A DNA stretch of 13,806 bases from assembly GCA_934650975.1 (NCBI GenBank), contig CAKUFW010000055.1, positions 1 through 13,806 of the forward strand. Direction: 5' to 3'. The notes beneath the pieces were generated by a model. It worked only from the letters and a program-made list of their open reading frames with translations. It searched no databases and was not told where the DNA came from. Shown piece after piece: positions 1 through 7,924 of the stretch. Made by a program: the position numbers and the translations under genes. Position 1 is the first letter of the stretch. Each line of letters begins with the position of its first letter. The stretch is from an uncultured Collinsella sp. (lineage in GTDB: Bacteria; Actinomycetota; Coriobacteriia; Coriobacteriales; Coriobacteriaceae).

Positions 1-179
1 GCTTCGAACATTGGCTCGCGCTCGGGGCGGCGATCGCTGTAGGGATCGTAGCCGTCGTCGTCCTCGTTCTCGGCACGGATGTAGGGGTCGCGCGGCTTGG
101 GTGCCGGCTTAGGCGCAGGCTTGGGTGCGGCGGGTGCGGCATCGGTCGCCGGCGCGCTTGTCTTGATCTCGTCTTTCAT
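1..179 (-). CDS. Unknown protein, N-terminal part only (runs off left edge)
   Basis: Only the first 59 codons are in the window, so no function can be assigned. The visible part is polar and low-complexity: an Ala/Pro/Lys-rich stretch (repeated APKP units, about residues 15-30) followed by an acidic Asp/Tyr-rich segment (ENEDDDGYDPYSD). This looks like a disordered cytoplasmic leader of a larger, possibly membrane-bound protein (inference). Two in-frame ATGs are present, at 185-183 and 179-177. The AAGGAG ribosome site at 188-193 lies 2 nt from the first and 8 nt from the second, so the second is chosen. It follows clpB on the same strand but is separated from it by a strong terminator, so it is probably a separate unit. 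I see no convincing promoter in the roughly 45 nt available. Confidence 0.6.
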   Translation of the reverse strand, partial: MKDEIKTSAPATDAAPAAPKPAPKPAPKPRDPYIRAENEDDDGYDPYSDRRPEREPMFE

Positions 180-230
180 CTGCATAGCTCCTTGCCATGT
201 ATTCACGTTCAACATCATCGATTGTCGCAC

Positions 231-268
231 GAAAAAGGGCGGCGGACCCCATTGGATCCGCCGCCCTT
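231..268 (-). terminator. Rho-independent terminator of clpB
   Basis: A perfect 12-bp GC-rich stem pairs 235-246 with 257-268 around a 10-nt loop. Read on the minus strand it is followed by TTTTTC. It starts about 45 nt past the clpB stop codon. Confidence 0.85.
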
Positions 269-313
269 GGCGTTTAGAGACTGCCAGTAGATTTTAAGGC
301 ATGGCCCAACAAT

Positions 314-2941
314 CTACTCGGCGTCGGGCACCTCGTAGGTGGCAGACGGCGTGTTATCGCACACGACGGTAAAGCCGCCGTCCTTGTCGACATCGACCGT
401 CACCTGATCGCCCTCGCGCACCGTGCCGTCGATGATAGCGGCGGCGATGGCGTCCACGACCTCGCGCTGGACCAGGCGCTTGAGCGGACGGGCACCGAAC
501 ACGGGGTCCAGGCCGCCCACGGCGAGCATCTGCTTGGCCGCCGGGGTGATGGCAAGCGTCATGCGCTCCTTGGCCAGGCGTGCGCGGACGTCGGCGAGCT
601 GGATGTCGACGATCTTCTCGATCTGCGCCATGCCGAGCGGATGGAACACCACGATATCGTCGATACGGTTGAGGAATTCGGGGCGGAAGGTCTGAGCCAT
701 GGCCGTGTCGACCTGATGGCGCATCTCCTCCTCGTCCTTACCGGACAGATCGGCGATGGCCTTGGAGCCCACGTTGGACGTCATGATGATGATCGTGTTC
801 TTGAAGGACACCTGGCGACCCTGGCCATCGGTCAAACGGCCGTCGTCGAGCACCTGCAGCAGCACGTTAAAGACATCCGGATGAGCCTTCTCCATCTCGT
901 CGAGCAAGATTACGGAGTACGGACGACGGCGCACGGCCTCGGTGAGCTGGCCGCCCTCGTCGTAACCCACGTATCCCGGGGGTGCACCGATCAGACGCTG
1001 GACGCTGAACTTCTCCATGTACTCGGACATGTCGATACGCACGAGCGCGCGCTCGTCATCGAACAGGCACTCGGCCAGCGCCTTGGCGAGCTCGGTCTTG
1101 CCTACGCCGGTGGGGCCCAGGAAGAAGAAGCTGCCGATGGGCTTGTCCGGATCGGAGAGGCCCGCACGGCTGCGACGTACGGCCGCGGCCACAGCGGAGA
1201 CGGCCTCGTCCTGGCCGATGACGCGCTTATGCAGCTCGCCCTCCAGGCCCTTGAGCTTGTCGAGCTCGCCCTGCATCATCTTGGACACGGGCACGCCAGT
1301 CCAGGCGCTCACGACCTCGGCGATCTCATCGGAGGTCACCTGCTCGTTGAGGCCCTCGCCGTCCTGCTGCTTTTGTGCCTCGAGCGCAGCCTCGGAATCC
1401 TGAATCTGCTGCTGCAAACCCGGAATCACGGAGTAGCGCAGCTCGGACGCACGGCCCAGATCGCCGTTGCGCGTCGCGCGCTCCTCTTCGCTTCTGGCCT
1501 CGTCGAGCTGGCCCTTGAGCTCCTGCACGTGGTCGATGGCGTTCTTTTGGTTGAGCCAGCCGGCCTTTTGCACGTTGAGCTTTTCCTGGACCTCGGCAAT
1601 CTCCTGGCGCAGGGCCTCCAGACGCTCCTTGGAGGCGTCGTCGGTCTCCTTCATGAGCGCCTGCTCCTCGATCTGCAGCTGGGTGAGCTGACGCGTGGTG
1701 GCGTCGATCTCGACCGGCATGCTGTCGAGCTCCATGCGCAGGCGGCTTGCGGCCTCATCGACCAGGTCGATGGCCTTGTCGGGCAGGAAGCGGTCGGCGA
1801 TGTAGCGATCGGAGAGGTCGGCGGCCGCCACGAGCGCGCTATCGGTAATATGCACGCCGTGGAAGATCTCGTACTTCTCCTTGAGGCCACGCAGGATCGA
1901 GATGGTGTCCTCGACGGTGGGCTCGGAGACCATCACGGTCTGGAAACGACGGGCGAGTGCCGCGTCCTTCTCGATGTACTTGCGGTATTCGTCGAGCGTG
2001 GTCGCGCCAATCGCGTGCAGGTCGCCACGGGCGAGCGCCGGCTTGAGGATGTTGCCGGCGTCCATGGAGCCCTCGGTGGCACCCGCGCCCACGATGGTAT
2101 GGAGTTCGTCGATAAACAGGATGACCTTGCCCTCGGACTTCTGGACTTCCTTGAGCACGGCCTTCAAACGGTCCTCGAACTCGCCGCGGTACTTGGCACC
2201 GGCGACCAGCGCGCTCATATCGAGCTCGATGAGGTCGCGGTCGCGCAGGGTACTCGGCACGTCGCCGGCCACGATACGCTGGGCGATACCCTCGACGATG
2301 GCCGTCTTGCCGACGCCCGGCTCGCCGATGAGCACAGGGTTGTTCTTGGTGCGGCGGGACAGGACCTGGATGGTGCGACGGATCTCGTCGGTACGGCCGA
2401 TGACCGGGTCGAGCTTGCCGGCGCGAGCGAGGTCGCAGATGTTGCGGCCGTACTGCTCCAGGGCCTCAAACTGGGTCTTGTCCTCGGCAGACGTCACGCG
2501 GTCATCACCGCGCAGCTCCTCGTAGACCTGCTCGATGCGCTCCTTGGTAACGCCAGCGTCGCGCAGCACACGGCCCGCCTCGCCCTTGTCCTCGGCAAGC
2601 GCCATGAGCAGATGCTCGGTCACCACAAAGCTGTCGCCCATCTTGGTGGCCTTCTTCTCGGCCTTCTCGATGACGCGAACGAGCTCGTTGGAAAGACCCA
2701 TCTGCTGGCCCTCGCCCGAAACCTTGGGCGCATGGTCGATGGCGTCCTGCGTGGAGCGCGCGAGCTGGGCGGGATCGGCGCCAATGCGCTCGATGATCAC
2801 GGAGATGTTGCGCTCGCCGGCACCGAGCAGGGCAGACAGCAGGTGAATCGGCTCCACCGCGCCGGCCTGCGCGTCGGCAGCCGTGCTCATGGCGGTCTGC
2901 AGCGCCTCGCGCGACGTCATTGCTAGCTTATCGATTCTCAT
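314..2941 (-). CDS. clpB: ATP-dependent disaggregase ClpB
   Basis: ClpB is a hexameric AAA+ unfoldase that pulls polypeptides out of aggregates together with DnaK, DnaJ and GrpE, all encoded further right. At 875 residues it is full length. In order: Clp N-domain (about 1-145), first AAA module with Walker A GEPGVGKT (206-213), pore loop KYRGEFEDR (250-258) and Walker B ILFIDE (274-279); a coiled-coil middle domain (about 400-530), which distinguishes ClpB from ClpA and ClpC; second AAA module with Walker A GPTGVGKT (609-616), pore loop GYVGYDEGG (656-664) and Walker B VILLDE (677-682). The ATG at 2941-2939 follows a GAGAGG ribosome site by 7 nt. It is monocistronic: its own terminator lies downstream and an operator-like palindrome shared with dnaK lies 90 nt upstream, so HspR control is likely (inference). 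Confidence 0.97.
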   Translation of the reverse strand: MRIDKLAMTSREALQTAMSTAADAQAGAVEPIHLLSALLGAGERNISVIIERIGADPAQLARSTQDAIDHAPKVSGEGQQMGLSNELVRVIEKAEKKATKMGDSFVVTEHLLMALAEDKGEAGRVLRDAGVTKERIEQVYEELRGDDRVTSAEDKTQFEALEQYGRNICDLARAGKLDPVIGRTDEIRRTIQVLSRRTKNNPVLIGEPGVGKTAIVEGIAQRIVAGDVPSTLRDRDLIELDMSALVAGAKYRGEFEDRLKAVLKEVQKSEGKVILFIDELHTIVGAGATEGSMDAGNILKPALARGDLHAIGATTLDEYRKYIEKDAALARRFQTVMVSEPTVEDTISILRGLKEKYEIFHGVHITDSALVAAADLSDRYIADRFLPDKAIDLVDEAASRLRMELDSMPVEIDATTRQLTQLQIEEQALMKETDDASKERLEALRQEIAEVQEKLNVQKAGWLNQKNAIDHVQELKGQLDEARSEEERATRNGDLGRASELRYSVIPGLQQQIQDSEAALEAQKQQDGEGLNEQVTSDEIAEVVSAWTGVPVSKMMQGELDKLKGLEGELHKRVIGQDEAVSAVAAAVRRSRAGLSDPDKPIGSFFFLGPTGVGKTELAKALAECLFDDERALVRIDMSEYMEKFSVQRLIGAPPGYVGYDEGGQLTEAVRRRPYSVILLDEMEKAHPDVFNVLLQVLDDGRLTDGQGRQVSFKNTIIIMTSNVGSKAIADLSGKDEEEMRHQVDTAMAQTFRPEFLNRIDDIVVFHPLGMAQIEKIVDIQLADVRARLAKERMTLAITPAAKQMLAVGGLDPVFGARPLKRLVQREVVDAIAAAIIDGTVREGDQVTVDVDKDGGFTVVCDNTPSATYEVPDAE

Positions 2942-2962
2942 GGAATCACCTCTCTTGGGGTG

Positions 2963-2980
2963 GCCGCCCTACGGGGCGGC
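2963..2980 (-). promoter_or_regulatory. GC-rich leader hairpin in the clpB 5' UTR
   Basis: A 7-bp stem pairs GCCGCCC (2963-2969) with GGGCGGC (2974-2980) around a 4-nt loop. It ends 8 nt before the clpB ribosome site. It leaves the ribosome site free, so it does not look like a classic RNA thermometer. Similar hairpins precede dnaK, dnaJ, the hydratase and the ferredoxin gene. Confidence 0.55.
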
Positions 2981-3030
2981 TTCACGTTGTTCGAGAAGTA
3001 TTGTTGCCAGCTTTGCGCGATCTTATACAC

Positions 3031-3057
3031 AAATCTAAGTCTCTATATATAAGATTT
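3031..3057 (-). promoter_or_regulatory. Candidate HspR operator and clpB promoter
   Basis: On the minus strand this reads AAATCTTATAT-N5-GACTTAGATTT, with perfect 6-bp outer arms (AAATCT/AGATTT). The same 22 fixed positions recur upstream of dnaK at 12479-12505. A -10-like TATAAG lies at 3027-3022, 3 nt towards clpB, so the palindrome would cover the -35/spacer region and could act as a repressor site. The known HspR site HAIR is CTTGAGT-N7-ACTCAAG. The match here is weak (ACT-A in one half-site), so the identity rests on location and on the two-gene pairing. Confidence 0.55.
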
Positions 3058-3120
3058 TCTGAGTGATTGAAGGATAGGGCTGAGATTCGTCGGCGCACCG
3101 CGGCCCCCGGCGCTCGAATG

Positions 3121-3336
3121 TCTCGATCTGCAACATCTAGCGGCCGTTTTTGGGTTCAGATGTTACAGATCGAGATGAAATGCTCAGCGGCGCCCGTTTA
3201 TCTAAATCTGTAACAACTACTCGGCAAATAAGGGTCCACCTGTTACAGATCGAGACAAACGGAAGATGCCTGAACCGATAATCTAAATCTGTAACACCAA
3301 GCCCACTTTTAGCGGCCAAGATGTTACAGATCGAGA
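3121..3336. repeat. Array 1: six alternating inverted 15-nt boxes with a 40-nt period
   Basis: Boxes start at 3121, 3161, 3201, 3241, 3282 and 3322. Boxes 2, 4 and 6 read TGTTACAGATCGAGA. Boxes 1, 3 and 5 are the reverse orientation (TCTCGATCTGCAACA, then TCTAAATCTGTAACA twice). Each neighbouring pair can fold into a hairpin with a loop of exactly 25 nt; the gaps between hairpins are 25 and 26 nt. No open reading frame fits it. It could be a structured RNA, a phased protein-binding array or a non-autonomous mobile repeat; the sequence does not decide. A nearly identical copy lies at 5040-5255. Confidence 0.85.
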
Positions 3337-3347
3337 CAAACCGAAAA

Positions 3348-3375
3348 CCACCACAAAGGGGTACCTTTGTGGTGG
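3348..3375 (-). terminator. Terminator of the 3385-4083 gene; also the end-hairpin of array 1
   Basis: Perfect 12-bp stem CCACCACAAAGG / CCTTTGTGGTGG with a 4-nt loop, followed on the minus strand by TTTTCGG. It lies 9 nt past the stop codon of the minus-strand gene. The same CCACCACAAAGG arm follows array 2 at 5267, so this hairpin may belong to the repeat and have been co-opted. Confidence 0.7.
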
Positions 3376-3384
3376 ACGCGTTCT

Positions 3385-4083
3385 CTACTCTTTTGCCGAG
3401 CCCGTGCTTCCCGATTCGGCGTTCCGGGACATCTCATCCTCGAACAGCCATGTACGGACAGACCCACTATCGCGTGCAGTCTGCGGGTCGGGCAAGCAGG
3501 TCTGTTCATAGGCATCTTGGATACACTGGGCCATAAAATCGTTGAGCTCGGTCTGGTCGCCCTCCATGACATAGGCCGCATCGCCGTCCATGATGTAGAT
3601 GCCCGGACCCTCATTGCCCTCGTAACCCGGATCGTACGAGACATCACATAGCTTGGCGCCGTTCGCAGTGTCCAGCTCGATGGAAGAGCGGTATCCACCG
3701 ACCATGTCGTTCGCCTTTGCCCGATAGGACGCATATCCGTACCAGCGCTTAAAGGTTTTACCCTTGAGCAGCTCGGTTGCTTTGCTGATTAGGCTCACGT
3801 CCACGGTATAGCGCATGGCCCCAAGCTGGATGCGCGGGTAATTGCTAATCCCTAGCACCGCCGGCTGCTCATTAAAATCGACGGTAATGGTCTCGGGCTT
3901 GGCATCGCCGGTCAGGAATTCGACTGATTGAGTCACAGGCTTGACCACCGGTTCCGTCACCGCAGCGGGCAGAAACGCCATGCCAACAACGCCCACGCCA
4001 ATTGCAGTAGCTACCAGCGCCAAGGCAATCAATCCAATACGGGTAGAACGTCTCACAGCAAAACACCCCACAAACTGGCCCAT
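3385..4083 (-). CDS. Unrecognised membrane-anchored protein
   Basis: I do not recognise this 232-residue protein. A basic N-terminus (RRSTR, 11-15) precedes one hydrophobic helix (about 16-39), giving either a signal anchor or a signal peptide. The rest is a soluble, acidic extracytoplasmic domain with cysteines at 146, 187 and 196 and a Tyr/Gly-rich middle (RWYGYASYRAK, 113-123). There is no lipobox. The start is uncertain: the ATG at 4083-4081 has no visible ribosome site, and a GTG at 4056-4054 (residue 10) with a GGGG stretch about 10 nt upstream would still keep the whole anchor. It diverges from the gene at 4256 across 172 nt. Both share the layout of one anchor plus an outer domain but show no evident sequence similarity. 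Lower GC than the neighbours suggests an acquired islet (inference). Confidence 0.75.
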   Translation of the reverse strand: MGQFVGCFAVRRSTRIGLIALALVATAIGVGVVGMAFLPAAVTEPVVKPVTQSVEFLTGDAKPETITVDFNEQPAVLGISNYPRIQLGAMRYTVDVSLISKATELLKGKTFKRWYGYASYRAKANDMVGGYRSSIELDTANGAKLCDVSYDPGYEGNEGPGIYIMDGDAAYVMEGDQTELNDFMAQCIQDAYEQTCLPDPQTARDSGSVRTWLFEDEMSRNAESGSTGSAKE

Positions 4084-4156
4084 GTCTGTTGAGCTAATGA
4101 TACCGCCTACAGACAGTATTCAAGAAAGAGAGTCAGCCCTAACGAATTCGATATTG

Positions 4157-4184
4157 TTGTTCTTGATCGTTATGGGGTTAGAAT
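4157..4184 (+). promoter_or_regulatory. Possible promoter for the 4256 gene
   Basis: TTGTTC (4157-4162), a 16-nt spacer, then TAGAAT (4179-4184), about 70 nt upstream of the start codon. The -10 matches the consensus at 5 of 6 positions; the -35 is weak. Confidence 0.3.
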
Positions 4185-4255
4185 TGGATTGCTATCCGAG
4201 GATATTCATTTTTATCGTCTCGTCCTTGACAGCCCTTCGTCTCAAGGAGCGCAAT

Positions 4256-4930
4256 ATGAAGCAGCCTCAGCCTCGTTCCGCTGGCCGTAACGCCATCATC
4301 ATTCTCGCTGTTTCCATCTTGATACTCTTCTTTATCGTCGTCGCGCCCTTTTCCCTTGGTATCGCCTCGCCCTTCGATCTGTGCGGGATGATCGACGCCG
4401 GTTCGCGCGCCACCTCGTTCTCCTTCATCTGCCGCGGCGTGTTCTACGAAGAAAGAATTCCAGCCGGAATTTGGCAGTCAAAGTTACCGCTGCTCGGCCA
4501 GATCGATGGATGCTCTCCTTATTTCAGCCTTGAACCTCCGGCGGCTAACTGCCTGCTCTACGACCAGCCCCTTGCCTCCGTAAGCCTCGCCTATGACTAC
4601 GCGCCAAACGCCAGCGATCACCACATGAACCAAGTCCTCGACAAGCTGATTGAGCAGTGTGGACTGACCGAGGAGGTCGGCCGGGCCATCGATAACGACC
4701 AGAAGCTAAAACGAACAGAGCTCCGCCGTATCGGAAGAATAGAAGGACGAGACAGGGCCGCCTACTGGCAAGCCCGGGCGATACGCGACAAGAGTGAATT
4801 CGGACACAGCACCTATATGGTCACTGTCTACACCGAAGACGGAATCAAAGGCAATATTGACGATTTTGCCTCATCCAAACTCGGCATTCCCAAAACAACC
4901 AAACCCGCCAGCCCGGATGAAATCCTGTAG
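4256..4930 (+). CDS. Unrecognised membrane-anchored, Cys-containing protein
   Basis: I do not recognise this 224-residue protein. A short basic N-terminus (MKQPQPRSAGR) leads into one strong hydrophobic helix (about 12-37). The remainder is predicted outside the membrane and has five cysteines (43, 59, 86, 99, 135), a spacing that would allow disulphides. A charged helical stretch follows (about 124-175, KLKRTELRRIGRIEGR), and the tail is Pro/Lys-rich. The ATG at 4256 is chosen because AAGGAG (4244-4249) sits 6 nt upstream; the frame stays open further 5' but has no ribosome site and overlaps the divergent gene. A terminator-like hairpin at 4985 follows. It forms, with the 3385-4083 gene, a two-gene islet between the two arrays. 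A cell-envelope role is possible, but nothing specific is shown. Confidence 0.78.
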   Translation: MKQPQPRSAGRNAIIILAVSILILFFIVVAPFSLGIASPFDLCGMIDAGSRATSFSFICRGVFYEERIPAGIWQSKLPLLGQIDGCSPYFSLEPPAANCLLYDQPLASVSLAYDYAPNASDHHMNQVLDKLIEQCGLTEEVGRAIDNDQKLKRTELRRIGRIEGRDRAAYWQARAIRDKSEFGHSTYMVTVYTEDGIKGNIDDFASSKLGIPKTTKPASPDEIL

Positions 4931-4984
4931 GGCCGTCCATTAAAATGCCGCTCAACGATCACAACAACATCAAGCCCACCCCCA

Positions 4985-5017
4985 CCACCACAAAGGGGAC
5001 AGGCACCACTGTGGTGG
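4985..5017 (+). repeat. Left 33-bp inverted repeat of array 2; terminator-like
   Basis: It reads CCACCACA at its left end and TGTGGTGG at its right end, so it folds on itself, and it encloses GGGGACAGGCACC. TTTC follows on the plus strand, 55 nt after the stop of the 4256 gene, so it may terminate that gene. Its reverse complement matches 5267-5299 at 29 of 33 positions. The GGGGACAGGCACC core resembles REP-type palindromes known from other bacteria (recollection, not searched). Confidence 0.7.
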
Positions 5018-5039
5018 TTTCGGCTCCGGCTCTCAACAA

Positions 5040-5255
5040 TCTCGATCTGTAACATCTAGAGGCCATTTTTAGTCCTAGATGTTACAGATCGAGATGAAAT
5101 GTTCAGCAGCTCCCTTTTATCTAAATCTGTAACAACTACTCGGCAAATAAGGGTCTACCTGTTACAGATCGAGACAAACAAAAGGCACCCGAATCGAAAA
5201 TCTAAATCTGTAACACCGGGCCCACTTTTAGCGGCCAAGATGTTATTGATCGAGA
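5040..5255. repeat. Array 2: second copy of the alternating 15-nt box array
   Basis: Boxes start at 5040, 5080, 5120, 5160, 5201 and 5241, exactly the spacing of array 1 (offset 1919 throughout). Over 3121-3359 versus 5040-5278 I count 29 differences in 239 nt with no gaps, mostly in the loops and spacers. The first hairpin here is a perfect 20-bp stem (5040-5059 with 5075-5094). The last box carries two changes (TGTTATTGATCGAGA) and is the only decayed one. No coding potential is evident. Confidence 0.85.
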
Positions 5256-5266
5256 CAAACCTCGGA

Positions 5267-5299
5267 CCACCACAAAGGTGCCTGTCCCCATTGTGGCGG
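5267..5299. repeat. Right 33-bp inverted repeat of array 2
   Basis: Inverted relative to 4985-5017 (29 of 33 identical) and itself palindromic at its ends (CCACCACA / TGTGGCGG, one mismatch). TTTTC follows on the plus strand, so any plus-strand transcript of array 2 would end here. Together the two inverted repeats frame a 315-bp unit. Confidence 0.7.
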
Positions 5300-5337
5300 T
5301 TTTCAACAAAGAAGCCGCCCCAATAAAAAGAGGCGGC
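5300..5337 (-). terminator. Terminator of the hydratase gene
   Basis: Stem GCCGCC (5314-5319) with GGCGGC (5332-5337) around a 12-nt loop; the minus strand then reads TTCTTTGTTG. It lies about 145 nt past the stop codon. Confidence 0.6.
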
Positions 5338-5480
5338 ATCAAGCAAGTCTATTTATTAGCGTCCCTCAAGACCCAACGAGAACGTCGCGGTAGCCCCGGA
5401 CACACCTTTCCCTCGGGCGACCCTCGCGAAGCGCGTGAGCGGGCGGGAAAGGGTAAGCCCCGGGCGGACAATTAAGTGCG
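5338..5480 (-). other. Long 3' UTR of the hydratase gene
   Basis: This is gene-free sequence between the hydratase stop and its terminator. It contains one notable fold: CCTTTCCC (5405-5412) pairs with GGGAAAGG (5445-5452), with further partial GC pairing inside. GCCCCGG occurs twice in direct orientation on either side (about 5393 and 5457). I assign no function. Confidence 0.4.
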
Positions 5481-7781
5481 TTACTCGGCAGCGGCCTTGA
5501 ACTTGTTGTAGTTGATCAGGCAGCCGGCCTTGACGATGGCGCGCTCCTCGGCGGTCATGTCGGCGATGTAGAGCTCGATCTGCTCAACCGCACCGTCGGC
5601 ACGCACCACGTAGGCAGCGATGTTCTGCAGATCGCCGTCGAGCGCGGCGCGGATACCCGGCACGAAGACGTAGTCGCCCACCTCAAAGTTGGGCTCGGCC
5701 TCCATCTGGAAGGGCACCATGCCCCAGTTCATCACGTTGGAGCGATAGCGCTTGGTGGCGTACTCGTGGACGATGTTGGCCAGGCCGCCGATCACGCGCT
5801 GGCAGCTCGCCGCCTGCTCGCGGGCAGAACCGTCGCCGGGCTTCTTGGCGTAGAGCATGGAGCCGTACTCGGTCGCCTTGGCGTCTGCCGCGACACCCGC
5901 ACCGGCCAGCGCCCCAAACACACCGGCAAGCTCGGCATCGAGCGCGGCCAGGTCGCCTGCTGCCTCGCCGGCAACGCGGCGCTTCTCCACGGCGTCGACC
6001 TCCTTGGAGCGACCCACGTAGGCAGGGTCGCGGCGGCTGAGCGTAAACTCGGCCAGGCCCAGCGGGTTGGAGCGGAAGGAGCTCGTCTCGCCCGAGGGGA
6101 TGAGCTCGTCGGTCGTGGTGACCGGGTCCATGATCTTGGAGCACACCTTAAGCAGAATGTCGTCGCCGAGCGGCTCCATCGCGGGCCACGGCTTGATGTT
6201 GGGGCCCTCGACCAGCTCGTCGGCAGGCTCAGCCTTGCCAAAGCCCCAGTACACGCGCTTCTTGTACGGCGCGTCGTCGAAGGTGTACTCGCAGGCCTCG
6301 TCCCAGGTCTCCTCGGGCAGGTCGGTTGCCGGCGTCAGGATGCCGCCGTTGGCCGCCGTCGCCGCAATGGAGCGGGCGTCCATCAGGGCCACGGCGCTCA
6401 GCTGGCCGTTGCCCGGCTTGGAGCCCTCGCGGTTGGGGAAGTTGCGCGTGGTGTGGCGGATGGACAGGCCGTTGTTGGCGGGCGTGTCGCCGGCGCCAAA
6501 GCACGGGCCGCAGAACGCCGTGCGCACGATCGCACCGGCCTCCATGAGGTCGTAGATGTAGCCGCGGCGCGTGAGCTCGAGCGCCACGGGCTGGCTCGTG
6601 GGATAGACCGACAGCGAGAACTCGCCGCAGCCGGTGTTGGCGCCCTTGAGCACGCGGGCCGCCTGCACCACGGAGTCGTAGTTGCCGCCCGAGCAGCCGG
6701 CGATAACGCCCTGCTGCACGTGCAGCTTGCCGTCGACAATCTTGTCGAGCAGGCTAAAGTGTGTCTTGCCCTCGCCGATCTTGGCAGCCTCGAGCTCGAC
6801 CTCGTGCAGGATATCCTCGAGGTTCTCGTTGAGCTCGTCGATCTCAAAGCCGTTGGAAGGATGGAACGGCAGGGCGATCATGGGCTTGATGCTCGACAGG
6901 TCGACCTCGACGCAGCCGTCGTAGTAGGCGACGTCGGCGGGCTTGAGCTCGCGGTAGTCGTCGCCGCGGCCGTGCATGGTCAAAAACGCGTGCGTGTCCT
7001 CGTCGGTAGCCCAGATGGAGGAGAGGCAGGTGGTCTCGGTGGTCATGACGTCGACGCCGTTGCGGTAGTCGGTCGTCATGCTCGCGATGCCGGGGCCCAC
7101 GAACTCCATGACCTTGTTCTTGACGTAACCCTTGGCAAAGACGGCGCGGATGATGGCAAGTGCCACGTCGTGCGGGCCGACGCCGGGGCGCGGGGCACCC
7201 GTGAGGTAGATGGCCACGACGCCGGGATAGGCGACGTCGTAGGTGTCGCGCAGCAGCTGCTTGGCCAGCTCGCCGCCGCCCTCGCCCACGGCCATGGTGC
7301 CCAGGGCGCCGTAGCGGGTGTGCGAGTCGGAGCCCAGGATCATCTTGCCGCAACCGGCGAAGTTCTCGCGCATAAAGGAGTGGATGACCGCGATGTGGGG
7401 CGGGACGAAGATACCGCCGTACTTCTTGGCAGCCGAGAGGCCAAAGACATGGTCGTCCTCGTTGATGGTGCCGCCCACGGCGCACAGCGAGTTGTGGCAG
7501 TTGGTAAGCACGTAGGGCAGCGGGAACTGCTCCATGCCCGAAGCGCGCGCCGTCTGGATAATGCCGACGAAGGTGATATCGTGGCTCGCCATGGCGTCGA
7601 AGCGAATCTTGAGCGCCTCGGGGTCGCCCGACGTGTTATGTGCCTGAAGAATCGAATACGCGATGGTGCCGCGCTTGGCATCCTCGGGCGTCTGAGCAAT
7701 GCCGCGCTCCGCGGCCTCGGCCGCAGGCACAACCTCGCTGCCACCACGCAGGTAGATGCCGTCCTCGTACAGCTTGACCAT
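5481..7781 (-). CDS. Aconitase-family hydratase (YbhJ-like)
   Basis: This is a [4Fe-4S] (de)hydratase of the aconitase superfamily, 766 residues. The iron-sulphur ligands fit Cys363 (AGCSGGN), Cys424 and Cys427 (FCGPC). Substrate-site signatures are SDSHT (151-155), [10 protein letters not shown] (444-453) and GSAREQA (651-657) in the C-terminal swivel domain. The opening [12 protein letters not shown] and the overall length resemble E. coli YbhJ, an uncharacterised hydratase, more than AcnA or AcnB; that is from memory, so aconitate hydratase remains possible and the true substrate is open. The start is placed at ATG 7781-7779 because GGGAGAC (7785-7791) lies just upstream; an in-frame ATG at 7826 would add 15 residues but run through a leader hairpin and lacks a ribosome site. 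It has its own promoter candidate and terminator, separate from the chaperone operon. Confidence 0.85.
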   Translation of the reverse strand: MVKLYEDGIYLRGGSEVVPAAEAAERGIAQTPEDAKRGTIAYSILQAHNTSGDPEALKIRFDAMASHDITFVGIIQTARASGMEQFPLPYVLTNCHNSLCAVGGTINEDDHVFGLSAAKKYGGIFVPPHIAVIHSFMRENFAGCGKMILGSDSHTRYGALGTMAVGEGGGELAKQLLRDTYDVAYPGVVAIYLTGAPRPGVGPHDVALAIIRAVFAKGYVKNKVMEFVGPGIASMTTDYRNGVDVMTTETTCLSSIWATDEDTHAFLTMHGRGDDYRELKPADVAYYDGCVEVDLSSIKPMIALPFHPSNGFEIDELNENLEDILHEVELEAAKIGEGKTHFSLLDKIVDGKLHVQQGVIAGCSGGNYDSVVQAARVLKGANTGCGEFSLSVYPTSQPVALELTRRGYIYDLMEAGAIVRTAFCGPCFGAGDTPANNGLSIRHTTRNFPNREGSKPGNGQLSAVALMDARSIAATAANGGILTPATDLPEETWDEACEYTFDDAPYKKRVYWGFGKAEPADELVEGPNIKPWPAMEPLGDDILLKVCSKIMDPVTTTDELIPSGETSSFRSNPLGLAEFTLSRRDPAYVGRSKEVDAVEKRRVAGEAAGDLAALDAELAGVFGALAGAGVAADAKATEYGSMLYAKKPGDGSAREQAASCQRVIGGLANIVHEYATKRYRSNVMNWGMVPFQMEAEPNFEVGDYVFVPGIRAALDGDLQNIAAYVVRADGAVEQIELYIADMTAEERAIVKAGCLINYNKFKAAAE

Positions 7782-7796
7782 TCTGTCTCCCACTCT

Positions 7797-7813
7797 GCCC
7801 GAAAAGCTCGGGC
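7797..7813 (-). promoter_or_regulatory. Leader hairpin before the hydratase gene
   Basis: GCCCGA (7797-7802) pairs with TCGGGC (7808-7813) around a 5-nt loop, ending 5 nt before the ribosome site. Same position as the leader hairpins of clpB, dnaK, dnaJ and the ferredoxin gene. Confidence 0.5.
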
Positions 7814-7868
7814 GCATAGCATACATTCGTTCAATATCGTGCCATAGAACGATTGCGAGCGGGTTACG

Positions 7869-7897
7869 AATCTACGCGTTCACTTTATCTCGGTAAA
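7869..7897 (-). promoter_or_regulatory. Possible hydratase promoter
   Basis: Minus strand TTTACC (7897-7892), 17-nt spacer, TAGATT (7874-7869); 4 of 6 matches in each hexamer. It would give a leader of about 80 nt. Confidence 0.3.
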
Positions 7898-7924
7898 GCA
7901 CAGGGCGATATTGGTGCAAGGAGT

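Noticed and set aside
97..297. Plus-strand Gly/Ala-rich small frame at the left edge
   Set aside because: Shadow of the minus-strand gene; it also runs through the clpB terminator.
641..2926. A 761-codon open frame antisense to clpB
   Set aside because: It is a codon-bias shadow: Leu/Gly/His/Asp-rich with no domain, and fully opposite a complete clpB.
2963..2980. RNA thermometer in the chaperone leaders
   Set aside because: The stems are GC-rich and do not cover the ribosome site or start codon; non-heat-shock genes have them too.
2941..3060. CIRCE (HrcA) element before clpB or dnaK
   Set aside because: No TTAGCACTC-N9-GAGTGCTAA-like sequence found in either control region.
3121..3336. CRISPR array
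   Set aside because: Units alternate in orientation, the spacers are shared between the two arrays, and no cas gene is present.
3941..4255. Upstream extension of the 4256 gene by 105 codons
   Set aside because: Overlaps the divergent gene antisense, no ribosome site; AAGGAG fixes the start at 4256.
5766..7847. A 693-codon open frame antisense to the hydratase gene
   Set aside because: Same artefact of GC-rich third positions; low-complexity product with no ribosome site or promoter.
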